Assembly: GCF_000739775.1 (NCBI RefSeq)
Contig: NZ_BBJH01000007.1
Coordinates: 1-64,000, forward strand
Direction: 5' to 3'
Length of the DNA stretch: 64,000 bases
Source of the DNA: Paraburkholderia heleia NBRC 101817
Lineage (GTDB): Bacteria > Pseudomonadota > Gammaproteobacteria > Burkholderiales > Burkholderiaceae
The notes under the pieces: model-generated
Told to the model about the DNA's origin: nothing
Database searches by the model: none
Seen by the model: only the letters and a program-made list of their open reading frames with translations
Made by a program: the position numbers and the translations under genes
Shown: positions 32,002-40,015 of the stretch, one piece after another
How positions within the stretch are numbered: position 1 is the first letter of the stretch
Layout: each line of letters starts with the position of its first letter

Positions 32002-32292
32002 TTACTTGTTCACCACGGCCATGATGTCTTCTTCGCGCATCACGAGCAGTTCGTTGCCGTCGACCTTGACGGTCTGGCCAGCGTACTTGCCGAACAGGAC
32101 GCGATCGCCAACCTTCACGTCGAGCGCGATCAGGGCGCCCTTGTCGTCGCGCTTGCCCGGGCCGATGGCCAGGACTTCGCCTTGATCCGGCTTTTCTGCC
32201 GCTGCGTCCGGGATCACGATGCCCGAAGCGGTCTTGGTTTCTTGATCCAGGCGCTTGACGATCACGCGATCATGCAAAGGACGAAGGTTCAT
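32002..32292 (-). CDS. groS: Co-chaperonin GroES (10 kDa)
   Basis: This 96-residue lid subunit begins [15 protein letters not shown] and includes the mobile loop region [12 protein letters not shown]. It ends [10 protein letters not shown]. The ATG at 32292 gives the usual length; the upstream in-frame extension covers the CIRCE leader and is not coding. It is the first gene of the groSL operon. Confidence 0.98.
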   Translation of the reverse strand: MNLRPLHDRVIVKRLDQETKTASGIVIPDAAAEKPDQGEVLAIGPGKRDDKGALIALDVKVGDRVLFGKYAGQTVKVDGNELLVMREEDIMAVVNK

Positions 32293-32387
32293 GGATAGAT
32301 CCTCTCTCTTGATTAGGACTTGAAGCGACTCAAGAAAACCTGGCTGCCGGTAACCGCCAGCCAGAGAAGTTTGTGCACCGAGCGTTG

Positions 32388-32414
32388 TTAGCACTCCCGT
32401 GCGGTGAGTGCTAA
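32388..32414 (-). promoter_or_regulatory. CIRCE operator (HrcA binding site)
   Basis: Perfect inverted repeat TTAGCACTC-N9-GAGTGCTAA, the consensus CIRCE element. It lies immediately downstream of the -10 hexamer, about 95 bases before groS. It indicates heat-shock control of groSL by the repressor HrcA. Confidence 0.97.
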
Positions 32415-32442
32415 TTATATGGACGAGGAATGACAAATTCAA
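32414..32442 (-). promoter_or_regulatory. groSL sigma-70-type promoter
   Basis: On the minus strand TATAAT lies at 32414-32419 and TTGAAT at 32437-32442, with a 17-base spacer. The start site should fall within the CIRCE element, as expected for HrcA repression. Confidence 0.8.
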
Positions 32443-32529
32443 GAAGGGGCGGAATGGGGAATTTTCGTTAGATCGAGACAGCCTTGGAGCCACTTTGGCT
32501 GAGTGAAGTTAAGCACTATCGGCCGCCCA

Positions 32530-32711
32530 ATTTGAGTGCCACATTGAAATATTCTTCAATTAAAACAATACGATAGACCTCCATGACGCTCGGCTCCTCA
32601 GGGAACCGCATGAATCTGGGGGGAGATATATTCAGCAGGCAGACCCCGGCCTGCTGAGCCATTTGGGACGCCTCTCGGGGAAATCCCCAACGCCGATCCA
32701 TTTGAGTGCCA
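32530..32711 (+). repeat. Pair of 12-base direct repeats
   Basis: The 12-mer ATTTGAGTGCCA occurs at 32530-32541 and again at 32700-32711, 170 bases apart. No transposase or inverted ends lie between them. Meaning unknown. Confidence 0.5.
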
Positions 32712-32898
32712 TATCACTGTGCAGGCATGGCACACAGCAAACCGCGCTCCAGTTCGCGAGTCGTCGGTCAAACCGGCTTCGTTGCCAGGACCACGGCGGG
32801 CCCGACTCGGGTCCGTTCGTCCGGCGGGCAGCGCATATGTGCGGTAGACAACACTGGCAATTTGCGTATGAATGGAAAATCACTCATATGATCATTCA

Positions 32899-32928
32899 AG
32901 CGGCGGTGCCTGATCAGGCACCGCCGCT
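32899..32928. repeat. Perfect 30-base palindrome
   Basis: A 30-base perfect inverted repeat centred on TGATCA, with arms AGCGGCGGTGCC. It has no T-run on either side, so it is not a standard terminator. It lies about 100 bases upstream of the zinc-ribbon gene and could be an operator, an RNA hairpin or a mobile palindromic unit. Confidence 0.75.
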
Positions 32929-33031
32929 CTCCTGCGCATGCAGATCGTGGGTTCCGCGAGGCCTCGCCGATCGCTTCAACGACGATCCTGAACATGCCGA
33001 AATGGCGTCGCCATGACGGTGGAGCGACAGC

Positions 33032-34036
33032 ATGTCCGCTCAGATGACCTGGAACCGGAGTTTTCCCACACCGTGCAAGCTCTGCGGCGGGGCCCTCTAC
33101 CAGCAAGTCGATTCCTGCCCTTACTGCGGCACGGATCGCCCGCTCGGCACGGCTGCGCACGCGCGCCCGAAAGCCATGCCAGGAGTCGTTCGTTCCGCGG
33201 CAGCGCCCATGCCTGCCGTCGCAAAGGTATCGCTTGCCGGCGCGGCCGCATCCCCTCGCCCGTCGGTGCAGGCCGACTATTTGCACCACTATCGACTCGA
33301 GGATCAGCGGCCGTTCTGGCGCACCGGGAAAGGGCTTTTCGTGAAGGGCGTATTGCTGATCTGGCTGATCGCCGCAATCGCATACGCTGCGTTTCTGCTG
33401 TACGGCGAAAGGCGCGGGCAGGAAAGAGAAGTACGCGCCTCTCGTGCGAGCCTCGTGGAGAAAGGCTTGCCGAACGCGAATGCCGCACTCGCGCGTGACT
33501 CAGACAATCAGGCGCGCGAGATACAGCGCGACAGCGCACCGGCGCAACGCCGCGATAGCGCGTTGCAAGGCGCGGAACGATGTGCCTCGCAACGTGCCTG
33601 GGATTGTGTACGAGAACAGGCATCGAAGGCGCTGGCAATGGATCCAGGCAGCCTGCACGCGCGCTCGTTGATGGAGCGAGCCATCGTAGCGACGGGCTGG
33701 TCCCCGCTGCGTTCGCCAAATGGCGCCGCGCAAGCGGATGCGAGCGCGCCACTGCCGCGCGGTGCAAGCACCGTACCGCTGCCTTCTTCGCAAGACTGGC
33801 ACGCCGCCAGACCGGCCGTACCGAACGACCCGGTCACAGCCGCCTCCCCTCCCCCGCTGCCGGGCGCGACGAGCGCATCGGCGAATGGGAATCCACCGGA
33901 CCTCGGCAGTGCGAGCGCGAGCGTTACGACATCCGCCGCCAGTCCGGCCAGTGACGAAAACGGTGCCGATGCCCAGGAGCGCGCGATTCTCCAACTTGGG
34001 TGGAAGCACGCCGCATCCTCCGAAACCAGTCATTGA
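33032..34036 (+). CDS. Zinc-ribbon single-pass membrane protein of unknown function
   Basis: The 334 residues begin with a zinc ribbon (C15-x2-C18 and C29-x2-C32: CKLCGG and CPYCGT). A proline/alanine-rich linker and one membrane helix (around 105-124, GVLLIWLIAAIAYAAFLLYG) follow. The remainder is a soluble, probably periplasmic part: a helical segment with ERCASQRAWDCVREQASKALAMDPG resembling one TPR-like repeat, then a low-complexity Pro/Ala/Ser tail. A GGAG site lies seven bases before the ATG. It is followed 59 bases later by a TAXI-type binding protein in the same direction, so the two probably form an operon. No function is recognised. Confidence 0.75.
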   Translation: MSAQMTWNRSFPTPCKLCGGALYQQVDSCPYCGTDRPLGTAAHARPKAMPGVVRSAAAPMPAVAKVSLAGAAASPRPSVQADYLHHYRLEDQRPFWRTGKGLFVKGVLLIWLIAAIAYAAFLLYGERRGQEREVRASRASLVEKGLPNANAALARDSDNQAREIQRDSAPAQRRDSALQGAERCASQRAWDCVREQASKALAMDPGSLHARSLMERAIVATGWSPLRSPNGAAQADASAPLPRGASTVPLPSSQDWHAARPAVPNDPVTAASPPPLPGATSASANGNPPDLGSASASVTTSAASPASDENGADAQERAILQLGWKHAASSETSH

Positions 34037-34095
34037 AGAGGATTTCCGGATATTCAGGTCTGCCGTACAACGCATACAAAGGCGGGAGAGAGACC

Positions 34096-35184
34096 ATGCC
34101 GAAAGCGATACTCGCGGGACTGGCGGTACTCATCATCCAGTTTTTTTCGACGGCCGCGCTCGCCGCCGCAGCAGACGCGAACTACAAGATCGTGACCGGT
34201 CCGGAGCGCGGCACCTACATTCAGATCGGCCAGGACCTGGCGAAATGGGTGGCGCTGCCGGCGGGCATCGACCTCAAGGTGATCCCGTCGAAAGGCTCTG
34301 CGGAAAACGTGCAGCGCATGCGTTTCGAGCGCGGCGTGAAACTCGCGCTCGTGCAATCCGACGTCTACCAGGCCTACGTCGATATGGCGAATTCCGGCAA
34401 CGAAGAGGCGGGCAAGCTGATCCGGCCGCTGCGGCTCATCATGCCGCTCTATGACGAAGAGATTTACTTCGTCGTGCGTAGCGACTCGCCGATGAAGACG
34501 ATCAACGAGATCAAGGACAAGGTGATCAGCGTCGGCCTGATCGGCAGCGGCACCGCGCAGTCGGCAACGACGCTGTACCGACTCATGTTCGGCCAGCCGA
34601 TTCCCGAGCAGAACGCGCAGCACCTGAGCAACGAAGACGCACTGGCTGCGCTCATCGTCAAAAAGATCGATGTGGCGATCATCGTCGCCGGGCAGCCCGC
34701 CAAGCTCTTTACCGACATGAATCCCGAACTGCTGCAGCAGATCCGCTTCCTGCGCGTCGATCCGAACGCGCCAGAAACGGCGCGCGCGAAGCAAACCTAC
34801 TATCCCGCGACGATCCATGTGTCGAGCTACCCGAACTGGCTGAAAGAAGACGTGCCGACGTGGACGGTCAAGGCCTTTCTCGTCACCTACGACTACAACC
34901 TGCGCGGCACGGTCGGCAACCTGAAGCGCTTTGGCGATTCGCTCTGCGAGAACTTCACCAACCTGCAGGAGCACGGCCATCCAAAGTGGAAGCAGGTGAA
35001 ACTCGAACTGCCGGGCCTCGGCAAAGGCTGGCAATACTATCCGCCCGTTGAGCAACGTCTGAAGGCTTGTTTCGCACATCGTGCCGCTGCGCAGGCGGCC
35101 GCGCCGCCGCGCACCGCCGCCATGGAACAGGTCAATGCGCGGCCGTGTCCGGACCAGGAGCGACTGCTGTTGCTTTGCAAGTAA
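34096..35184 (+). CDS. TAXI-family TRAP-type solute-binding protein
   Basis: This 362-residue protein has a signal peptide (hydrophobic core LAGLAVLIIQFFSTAALA, cut near AAA-AD). The mature part shows NYKIVTGPERGTYIQIGQDLA, KGSAENVQRM, GLIGSGTAQSATTLYRLM and a KKIDVAIIVAGQP segment, all typical of TAXI/NMT1-like periplasmic binding proteins. A purine-rich ribosome site (GGGAGAGA) precedes the ATG at 34096. No TRAP membrane (DctM/DctQ) genes are adjacent, so it may work with a distant transporter or act as a sensor. A cysteine pair near the C-terminus (CPDQERLLLLC) may form a disulfide. Confidence 0.85.
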   Translation: MPKAILAGLAVLIIQFFSTAALAAAADANYKIVTGPERGTYIQIGQDLAKWVALPAGIDLKVIPSKGSAENVQRMRFERGVKLALVQSDVYQAYVDMANSGNEEAGKLIRPLRLIMPLYDEEIYFVVRSDSPMKTINEIKDKVISVGLIGSGTAQSATTLYRLMFGQPIPEQNAQHLSNEDALAALIVKKIDVAIIVAGQPAKLFTDMNPELLQQIRFLRVDPNAPETARAKQTYYPATIHVSSYPNWLKEDVPTWTVKAFLVTYDYNLRGTVGNLKRFGDSLCENFTNLQEHGHPKWKQVKLELPGLGKGWQYYPPVEQRLKACFAHRAAAQAAAPPRTAAMEQVNARPCPDQERLLLLCK

Positions 35185-35733
35185 TGGGACATGGAATGGA
35201 CATCTGCTAACAGGCGGCGGAACAGGGCGACACGGAAATAGTTTCGAGGCAAATGCACCAAAGCGAAAAAAGTTCGAATTTACAAATGCTGAAATAGCAC
35301 TCAATCATTGCGCAATATCGCTGGCCAGGAGCTGACTGGACGACGATTCCCGCACACGATGGCTAAATTCACCAACAGGGCCCGGTCGCAATCGGCAATG
35401 CCAAGCGCGGCCATATGAGTGACCGCAATTGCCGAGGCCCCGACAAATGACAGGCTTGTTCCGCCACGTGACGCAGCCGCGCCCTCGGATGCGCTAGAAA
35501 TACAGCGCGTCGATCACGGATGACCACGCGGCGCACTCCCGTCGCGTTTGGCTACGCCACAGATCGTTTTTTGGTACGTCTCGCGATCAACTGGATTCGC
35601 CCGTGATCCCGAACGCTGTCAGCGAGGGAGCACGTGCGTGCTTGAAGGCGGGCTTTGTGCTCCGGCGAACGGTAATTCCGAGGCATCCCGCCTAACATGC
35701 GCCAACTGTCAATTCATTGTCCGGCGACTGCAC
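35185..35733. other. Intergenic region before the arabinose-donor locus
   Basis: About 550 bases between the TAXI gene and dprE1-like gene. The reading frame of the downstream gene stays open back to 35548, but that start is a TTG and the added residues are not conserved-looking. No terminator, tRNA or clear promoter was recognised. Confidence 0.45.
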
Positions 35734-37053
35734 ATGAGCGTCTCGAAGCTCAGTTCCTGGGGCCACTACCCGTACGCACCGCAAACCGGCCGCGAGCCCG
35801 GTTGGCGAGAGAACGCGCAATCCGCGCTTCGCGACGCGGGAACGCGCTTCGGCACGACGTTGCCGTTCGGCAATGGGCGCAGCTACGGAGACAGTTGTCT
35901 CGCCGCCACCGATCACGTTGTTGCGCTGCGTGGTCTCGACCGCTTCATTGCCGCAGACTGGAAAACCGGCGTCGTGCGCGCCGAGGCGGGCGTCACGCTC
36001 GGCGAAGTGCTCGCGCTCGCGGTACCGCGCGGCTGGATGTTGCCCGTTACGCCCGGCACGCAATTCGTCACGCTCGGCGGCGCGATCGCCAACGACGTCC
36101 ACGGCAAGAACCACCACGTGCGCGGCACGTTCGGCCGACACGTTCGACGATTTTCGCTGCTGCGCTCCGATTGCGAGCCACTTGAATGCGCGCCCGAAGA
36201 AAACGCTGCGTTCTTTCGCGCAACGATCGGCGGTCTTGGCCTCACGGGGATCGTCGAATGGGTCGAGTTGCAGCTGATGCCCGTCCAGTCGAGCCGCCTC
36301 GCCACCCAGACGATTCCGTTCGGCAATCTCGACGCGTTTCTCGCACTGTCACACGAGTACGACGCGCAGCATGAGTACGGCGTGGCATGGATCGACTGTC
36401 TGGGGCGCGGCACGTCTCTTGGGCGCGGCATCTATGTCTGCGCCGACCATGCGAGCGACCAATGCTTCGACATGCCGAATCGAGCCGTGCGAAGCGTACC
36501 GTTCGCGCCGCCCTGGTCGCCTGTCAACCGCTTCACGCTCAAGCTCTTCAACGAGCTCTATTACCGCCGGGCGGCAGCCAGGGCGGGCCCCGGGGTGGTC
36601 AATTGCGCGAGCTACTTCTATCCGCTCGACAGCATCAGGGACTGGAATCGCCTCTACGGACGGCGCGGCTTCCAGCAGTATCAACTGGTCGTGCCCGATG
36701 CAACCGCTCGCGACGCGTTGCACGCATTCCTCGACGCGATCGCCTCGACCCACGCGGGTTCGTTCCTCGCGGTGCTCAAACGCTGTGGTCCGCTGGCGTC
36801 CCCTGGGCTGCTCTCGTTCCCGATGCAGGGCATCTCGCTCGCACTCGACTTTCCCCAGCACGACACGCGCAACGCCACGCTTTTCGCGCGGCTCGACGCG
36901 ATCGTGCGCGACGCTGGCGGCCGCCAGTATCCGGCCAAAGATGCTCACATGAGCGGTGCGGATTTTCGCGCCGCCTACCCTGCGTGGCAGGCGCTCGAAC
37001 AACTGCGCGATCCGGCCTTGATGTCGCGCTTCTGGCAACGGACAACCCGCTAA
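35734..37053 (+). CDS. DprE1-like FAD-dependent oxidase (decaprenylphosphoryl-ribose 2'-oxidase family)
   Basis: This 439-residue VAO-type flavoprotein has the FAD segments GNGRSYGDSCL and TPGTQFVTLGGAIANDVHGK. The C-terminal region matches mycobacterial DprE1: ISLALDFP at 367-374 and YPAKDAHMS with the conserved active-site lysine at K402. The position of DprE1 Cys387, the target of benzothiazinones, is alanine here (A370). DprE1 oxidises decaprenylphosphoryl-beta-D-ribose to the 2'-keto form. Its stop overlaps the start of the DprE2-like reductase (TAATG), matching the two-step epimerisation. A plant-type aldonolactone oxidase is less likely given the context. Confidence 0.85.
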   Translation: MSVSKLSSWGHYPYAPQTGREPGWRENAQSALRDAGTRFGTTLPFGNGRSYGDSCLAATDHVVALRGLDRFIAADWKTGVVRAEAGVTLGEVLALAVPRGWMLPVTPGTQFVTLGGAIANDVHGKNHHVRGTFGRHVRRFSLLRSDCEPLECAPEENAAFFRATIGGLGLTGIVEWVELQLMPVQSSRLATQTIPFGNLDAFLALSHEYDAQHEYGVAWIDCLGRGTSLGRGIYVCADHASDQCFDMPNRAVRSVPFAPPWSPVNRFTLKLFNELYYRRAAARAGPGVVNCASYFYPLDSIRDWNRLYGRRGFQQYQLVVPDATARDALHAFLDAIASTHAGSFLAVLKRCGPLASPGLLSFPMQGISLALDFPQHDTRNATLFARLDAIVRDAGGRQYPAKDAHMSGADFRAAYPAWQALEQLRDPALMSRFWQRTTR

Positions 37054-37796
37054 TGGACAAGAACATTCTGATCATCGGCGGTTCCTCCGCCATCGCAGTG
37101 GCCTGCGCTCGAGAATGGATCAAGCGCGGCGCGAACTTCATGCTGGCTGGCCGCCATGCGACGCGTCTCGAGGCCGTCGCGCAGGATCTGCGCGTACGTG
37201 GCGCAGGGCGAGTCGGCACCTTCGTTCTCGACGTCAACGATTTCGGACAGCACCGCCCGATGCTCGACGCCGCCACGACCGAGCTTGGCCGCATCGACAT
37301 CGTTCTACTCGCACACGGCACGCTCTCCGACCAGTCGGAATGCGAACGCGATCCGCAAGCCGCCGTGCGTGAAATCACCGTCAACGCGCTCTCGACAATC
37401 GCCCTGCTCACACTGCTCGCCGGTGTGTTCGAAGCACAGAAGAGCGGATCGATCGCCGTCATCTCGTCGGTGGCAGGCGACCGCGGGCGCCCTTCGAACT
37501 ATGTCTACGGCGCCGCCAAGGCAGCAGTGACAACCTTCTGCGAAGGGTTGCGCGCGCGGCTCTTCAAGTCGAACGTGAAAGTTCTGACGATCAAGCCGGG
37601 CTTCGTGAACACCCCCATGACGGCCGGACTCGCGCTGCCCGGTCCGCTCGTCGCTTCACCGGAACGCGTGGCGGCGGACATCGTGCGCGCCGTGGAGCGC
37701 GGCAAGGATTCGATCTATACGCCGTGGTTCTGGGCCGAGATCATGCTCGTCATCCGCTCGCTGCCCGGCTTCGTATTCAAGAGGATTTCCCTATGA
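37053..37796 (+). CDS. DprE2-like short-chain reductase
   Basis: This 247-residue SDR has GGSSAIAVACAREW at the N-terminus, the serine segment VISSVAGDRGRPSN, and the catalytic VYGAAKAAV tyrosine-lysine pair. The C-terminus is hydrophobic and basic (LVIRSLPGFVFKRISL), suggesting membrane association. Paired with DprE1, DprE2 reduces the 2'-keto intermediate to decaprenylphosphoryl-beta-D-arabinose. Overlaps at both ends (37051-37055 and 37793-37796) tie it to dprE1 and the GtrA gene. Confidence 0.85.
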   Translation: MDKNILIIGGSSAIAVACAREWIKRGANFMLAGRHATRLEAVAQDLRVRGAGRVGTFVLDVNDFGQHRPMLDAATTELGRIDIVLLAHGTLSDQSECERDPQAAVREITVNALSTIALLTLLAGVFEAQKSGSIAVISSVAGDRGRPSNYVYGAAKAAVTTFCEGLRARLFKSNVKVLTIKPGFVNTPMTAGLALPGPLVASPERVAADIVRAVERGKDSIYTPWFWAEIMLVIRSLPGFVFKRISL

Positions 37797-38218
37797 GCAG
37801 CCCGGCCACCGGCGTCGTGCTGAGCCGCCCCCGCCTCGTCTTCTGGTACGCGGTGTTCGCGGCCATTTCGATCGGCGCGAACCTAGGCAGCCAGAGCCTG
37901 GCGTTCCATCTGTACCAGGGCGAATTTGCCGTGCCCATTTCGGTATGCGTGGGCACGGGCGTCGGGCTCATCGTCAAATACCTGCTCGACAAGGCCTGGA
38001 TATTCCGCTACGAGCACCGCAGCGTCGCACACGGCGTACGGACGTTCACGCTGTACGTCGCCATGGGACTCGGTACGACCGTCGTTTTCTGGGCAGTAGA
38101 GTTCGCCGCGGATGCGCTCTTTCACGATGAAATCGCGCGCCTCGCCGGCGGCGCACTCGGCCTGGTGATCGGCTATGTCACGAAATACCAGCTCGACAAA
38201 CGCTTCGTGTTTGCATGA
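37793..38218 (+). CDS. GtrA-family membrane protein (possible polyprenyl-phosphoarabinose translocase)
   Basis: This 141-residue protein has four hydrophobic segments and the GtrA-type end YQLDKRFVFA. It overlaps the DprE2-like gene by four bases. In mycobacteria a GtrA-family protein (Rv3789) is encoded beside dprE1 and dprE2 and has been proposed to move or recruit the arabinose donor. The same neighbourhood here suggests an equivalent role. The family is clear; the function is inferred. Confidence 0.82.
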   Translation: MSSPATGVVLSRPRLVFWYAVFAAISIGANLGSQSLAFHLYQGEFAVPISVCVGTGVGLIVKYLLDKAWIFRYEHRSVAHGVRTFTLYVAMGLGTTVVFWAVEFAADALFHDEIARLAGGALGLVIGYVTKYQLDKRFVFA

Positions 38219-38368
38219 GTACGTGTGCGTTGCAGCACAGAGCCTGCGCGCCGCCGTAGTTACGATGCTGTCCCGGATCGAGGACCGCGCACGTGCCGCC
38301 GGTGCCCCGCTTCCGACCAGGTTCCATCAGGGGACCCCCCTGTTCCTGTCCCGGCACGGAGAATGAAC

Positions 38369-39799
38369 ATGGCCACGCCCGCCGCCCACCCAGTCCCGCT
38401 GTGCGTGGACCTGGACGGAACGCTCACTCGCACCGACCTGTTGTTTGAAGCCTTCTTCGTACTCGTCAAGCAGAGTCCGCTGTCGATCTTCCTGTGCCTT
38501 GTCTGGGCACTGCGCGGTCGTGCTTATCTGAAGGAGCAGATTGCACAGCGGGTGAACATGGACGTCGGCGTCCTGCCCTACAACACCGAGCTGCTCGCGT
38601 GGCTGCGAGACGAGCGGGCTAGCGGGCGCGATCTGTATCTGTGCACGGCCACGAACCAGCGCCTCGCCTCCCAGATCGCCGCACACGTTGGACTCTTTAG
38701 CGGCGTGCTCGCGAGCACGGTCACCAACAACCTGCTCGGAAAAAACAAGGCGCGGGCGCTGGTCGAGCAGTTTGGCGACCACGGCTTCGACTATTGTGGC
38801 GACGCACGCGCGGACTTGCCGGTATGGCGCCAGGCTCGCAAGGCGATCGTGGTGGGTGACAGTCACATTGCCTCTGCAGCCCGCAAGGCAAATGCCGCCG
38901 TCATCTTTTTCGAAGAGAAGCGCCGGCTGATTCCACTCGTACTCAAGGAAATGCGCGTGCATCAATGGGTGAAGAACGTACTGATCTTTGTGCCGCTTCT
39001 CACTGCCCACCGCTTCACGGATTTTTCCACGCTCTCCGCCGCGTGCATCGCCTTCCTGTCGTTCAGCCTGGCCGCGTCGTCGGTGTACCTGCTCAACGAC
39101 ATGCTCGATCTCGACGCCGACCGTCGCCACGCACGCAAGCGCAGCCGGCCATTCGCTTCCGGCAAGCTGTCCCTGAAGTTCGGCATCTTGCTCACGATCG
39201 CACTGCTCGGCATCGGCGGCGGCCTCGCGGCACTCCTGCCGTGGGAGTTTGGAGCCGTGCTGGCCGCCTACTTCGCGACCACTGTCGCCTATTCGTTCGC
39301 ACTCAAACGCGTGACGCTTGTCGATGTATTCACGCTCGCGTGCCTGTATACCGTGCGCGTCATCGCGGGCGGAGCGGCAACCGGTATTCCGTTGTCGTAC
39401 TGGCTGATCCTCTTCTGCGTGCCGATTTTCCTCTCGCTCGCCATGGTCAAGCGCTATGTCGAACTCGACATGATCCTGCGCGAAGGCAAGACTGAAGCCG
39501 CCGGACGCGGCTACATCACCCAGGACATCTCGATCCTGCGCTCGTTCGGCACGGCTTCCGCCTACCTCGCCGTGCTCGTGCTCGCTCTCTACCTGAATAC
39601 GCCGGAGATGAAGGCGTTGTACCTCCATCCACAAGCGTTGTGGGCCACCTTTGCGCTCACGCTCTTTTGGGTGAGCCGGATCTGGATGTGCGCGTTTCGC
39701 GGCACGATGCACGACGACCCGATCGTATTCGCGTTCAAGGATCGTGCGAGCCTCGCTGTGATCGCACTATCGGGCTTGAGCATGCTGCTCGCGATCTGA
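38369..39799 (+). CDS. HAD phosphatase-UbiA prenyltransferase fusion (phosphoribosyl-polyprenyl-phosphate synthase type)
   Basis: The first about 200 of 476 residues form a HAD-type domain (CVDLDGTLTRTD near the N-terminus, VVGDSHIASAA later). The rest is a UbiA-type membrane domain with the prenyl-diphosphate motif LNDMLDLDADRRH, a second LVDVFTLACLYTVRV segment and seven to nine hydrophobic helices. In mycobacteria UbiA (Rv3806c) joins PRPP to decaprenyl phosphate and a phosphatase removes the 5-phosphate. Here both activities may sit in one chain, supplying the DprE1 substrate. The ATG at 38369 has a GGAGA site seven bases upstream; the ATG at 38363 is too close to it. Confidence 0.85.
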   Translation: MATPAAHPVPLCVDLDGTLTRTDLLFEAFFVLVKQSPLSIFLCLVWALRGRAYLKEQIAQRVNMDVGVLPYNTELLAWLRDERASGRDLYLCTATNQRLASQIAAHVGLFSGVLASTVTNNLLGKNKARALVEQFGDHGFDYCGDARADLPVWRQARKAIVVGDSHIASAARKANAAVIFFEEKRRLIPLVLKEMRVHQWVKNVLIFVPLLTAHRFTDFSTLSAACIAFLSFSLAASSVYLLNDMLDLDADRRHARKRSRPFASGKLSLKFGILLTIALLGIGGGLAALLPWEFGAVLAAYFATTVAYSFALKRVTLVDVFTLACLYTVRVIAGGAATGIPLSYWLILFCVPIFLSLAMVKRYVELDMILREGKTEAAGRGYITQDISILRSFGTASAYLAVLVLALYLNTPEMKALYLHPQALWATFALTLFWVSRIWMCAFRGTMHDDPIVFAFKDRASLAVIALSGLSMLLAI

Positions 39800-39825
39800 T
39801 ATCGCATCAGGGCACCTCGAGTTTT

Positions 39826-39852
39826 TTGCCTTCCCATATTGCCTTCCCATAT
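39826..39852 (+). repeat. Two tandem copies of a 13-base unit
   Basis: The unit TTGCCTTCCCATA is present twice in direct succession (period 13). It lies between the UbiA fusion and the GT-C gene. It looks like a simple duplication. Confidence 0.7.
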
Positions 39853-40015
39853 GCCAGCCACCATCCGGCGACGTGCGCTAGTGCACAGACCCAGGCCCTG
39901 CCATCGCCTACGGTAGTCCTCTGAATCTGGCAAAGCGCGTGTGAGGCTTCCAATGAAGCTGCGAGTAATGCGTAAGCCGCACGGCTGCCGTGCCATTTGA
40001 TGATCATCAGCCGAA

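Larger units (their letters stand above)
32443..33031. other. Intergenic region between groSL promoter and zinc-ribbon gene
   Basis: About 590 bases without a convincing gene. It contains two copies of a 12-base direct repeat (32530-32541 and 32700-32711) and a 30-base perfect palindrome at 32899-32928. Short open frames on the minus strand here lack ribosome binding sites. No insertion sequence ends or tRNA were recognised. Confidence 0.5.

Noticed and set aside
32516..32701. Minus-strand 61-codon open frame upstream of groSL
   Set aside because: No ribosome binding site, no recognisable protein family, and it covers one of the 12-base repeats. Probably chance.
32530..32711. The 12-base direct repeats as target-site duplication of an insertion sequence
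   Set aside because: Only 158 bases lie between them, with no transposase, no terminal inverted repeats and too long a repeat for most families.
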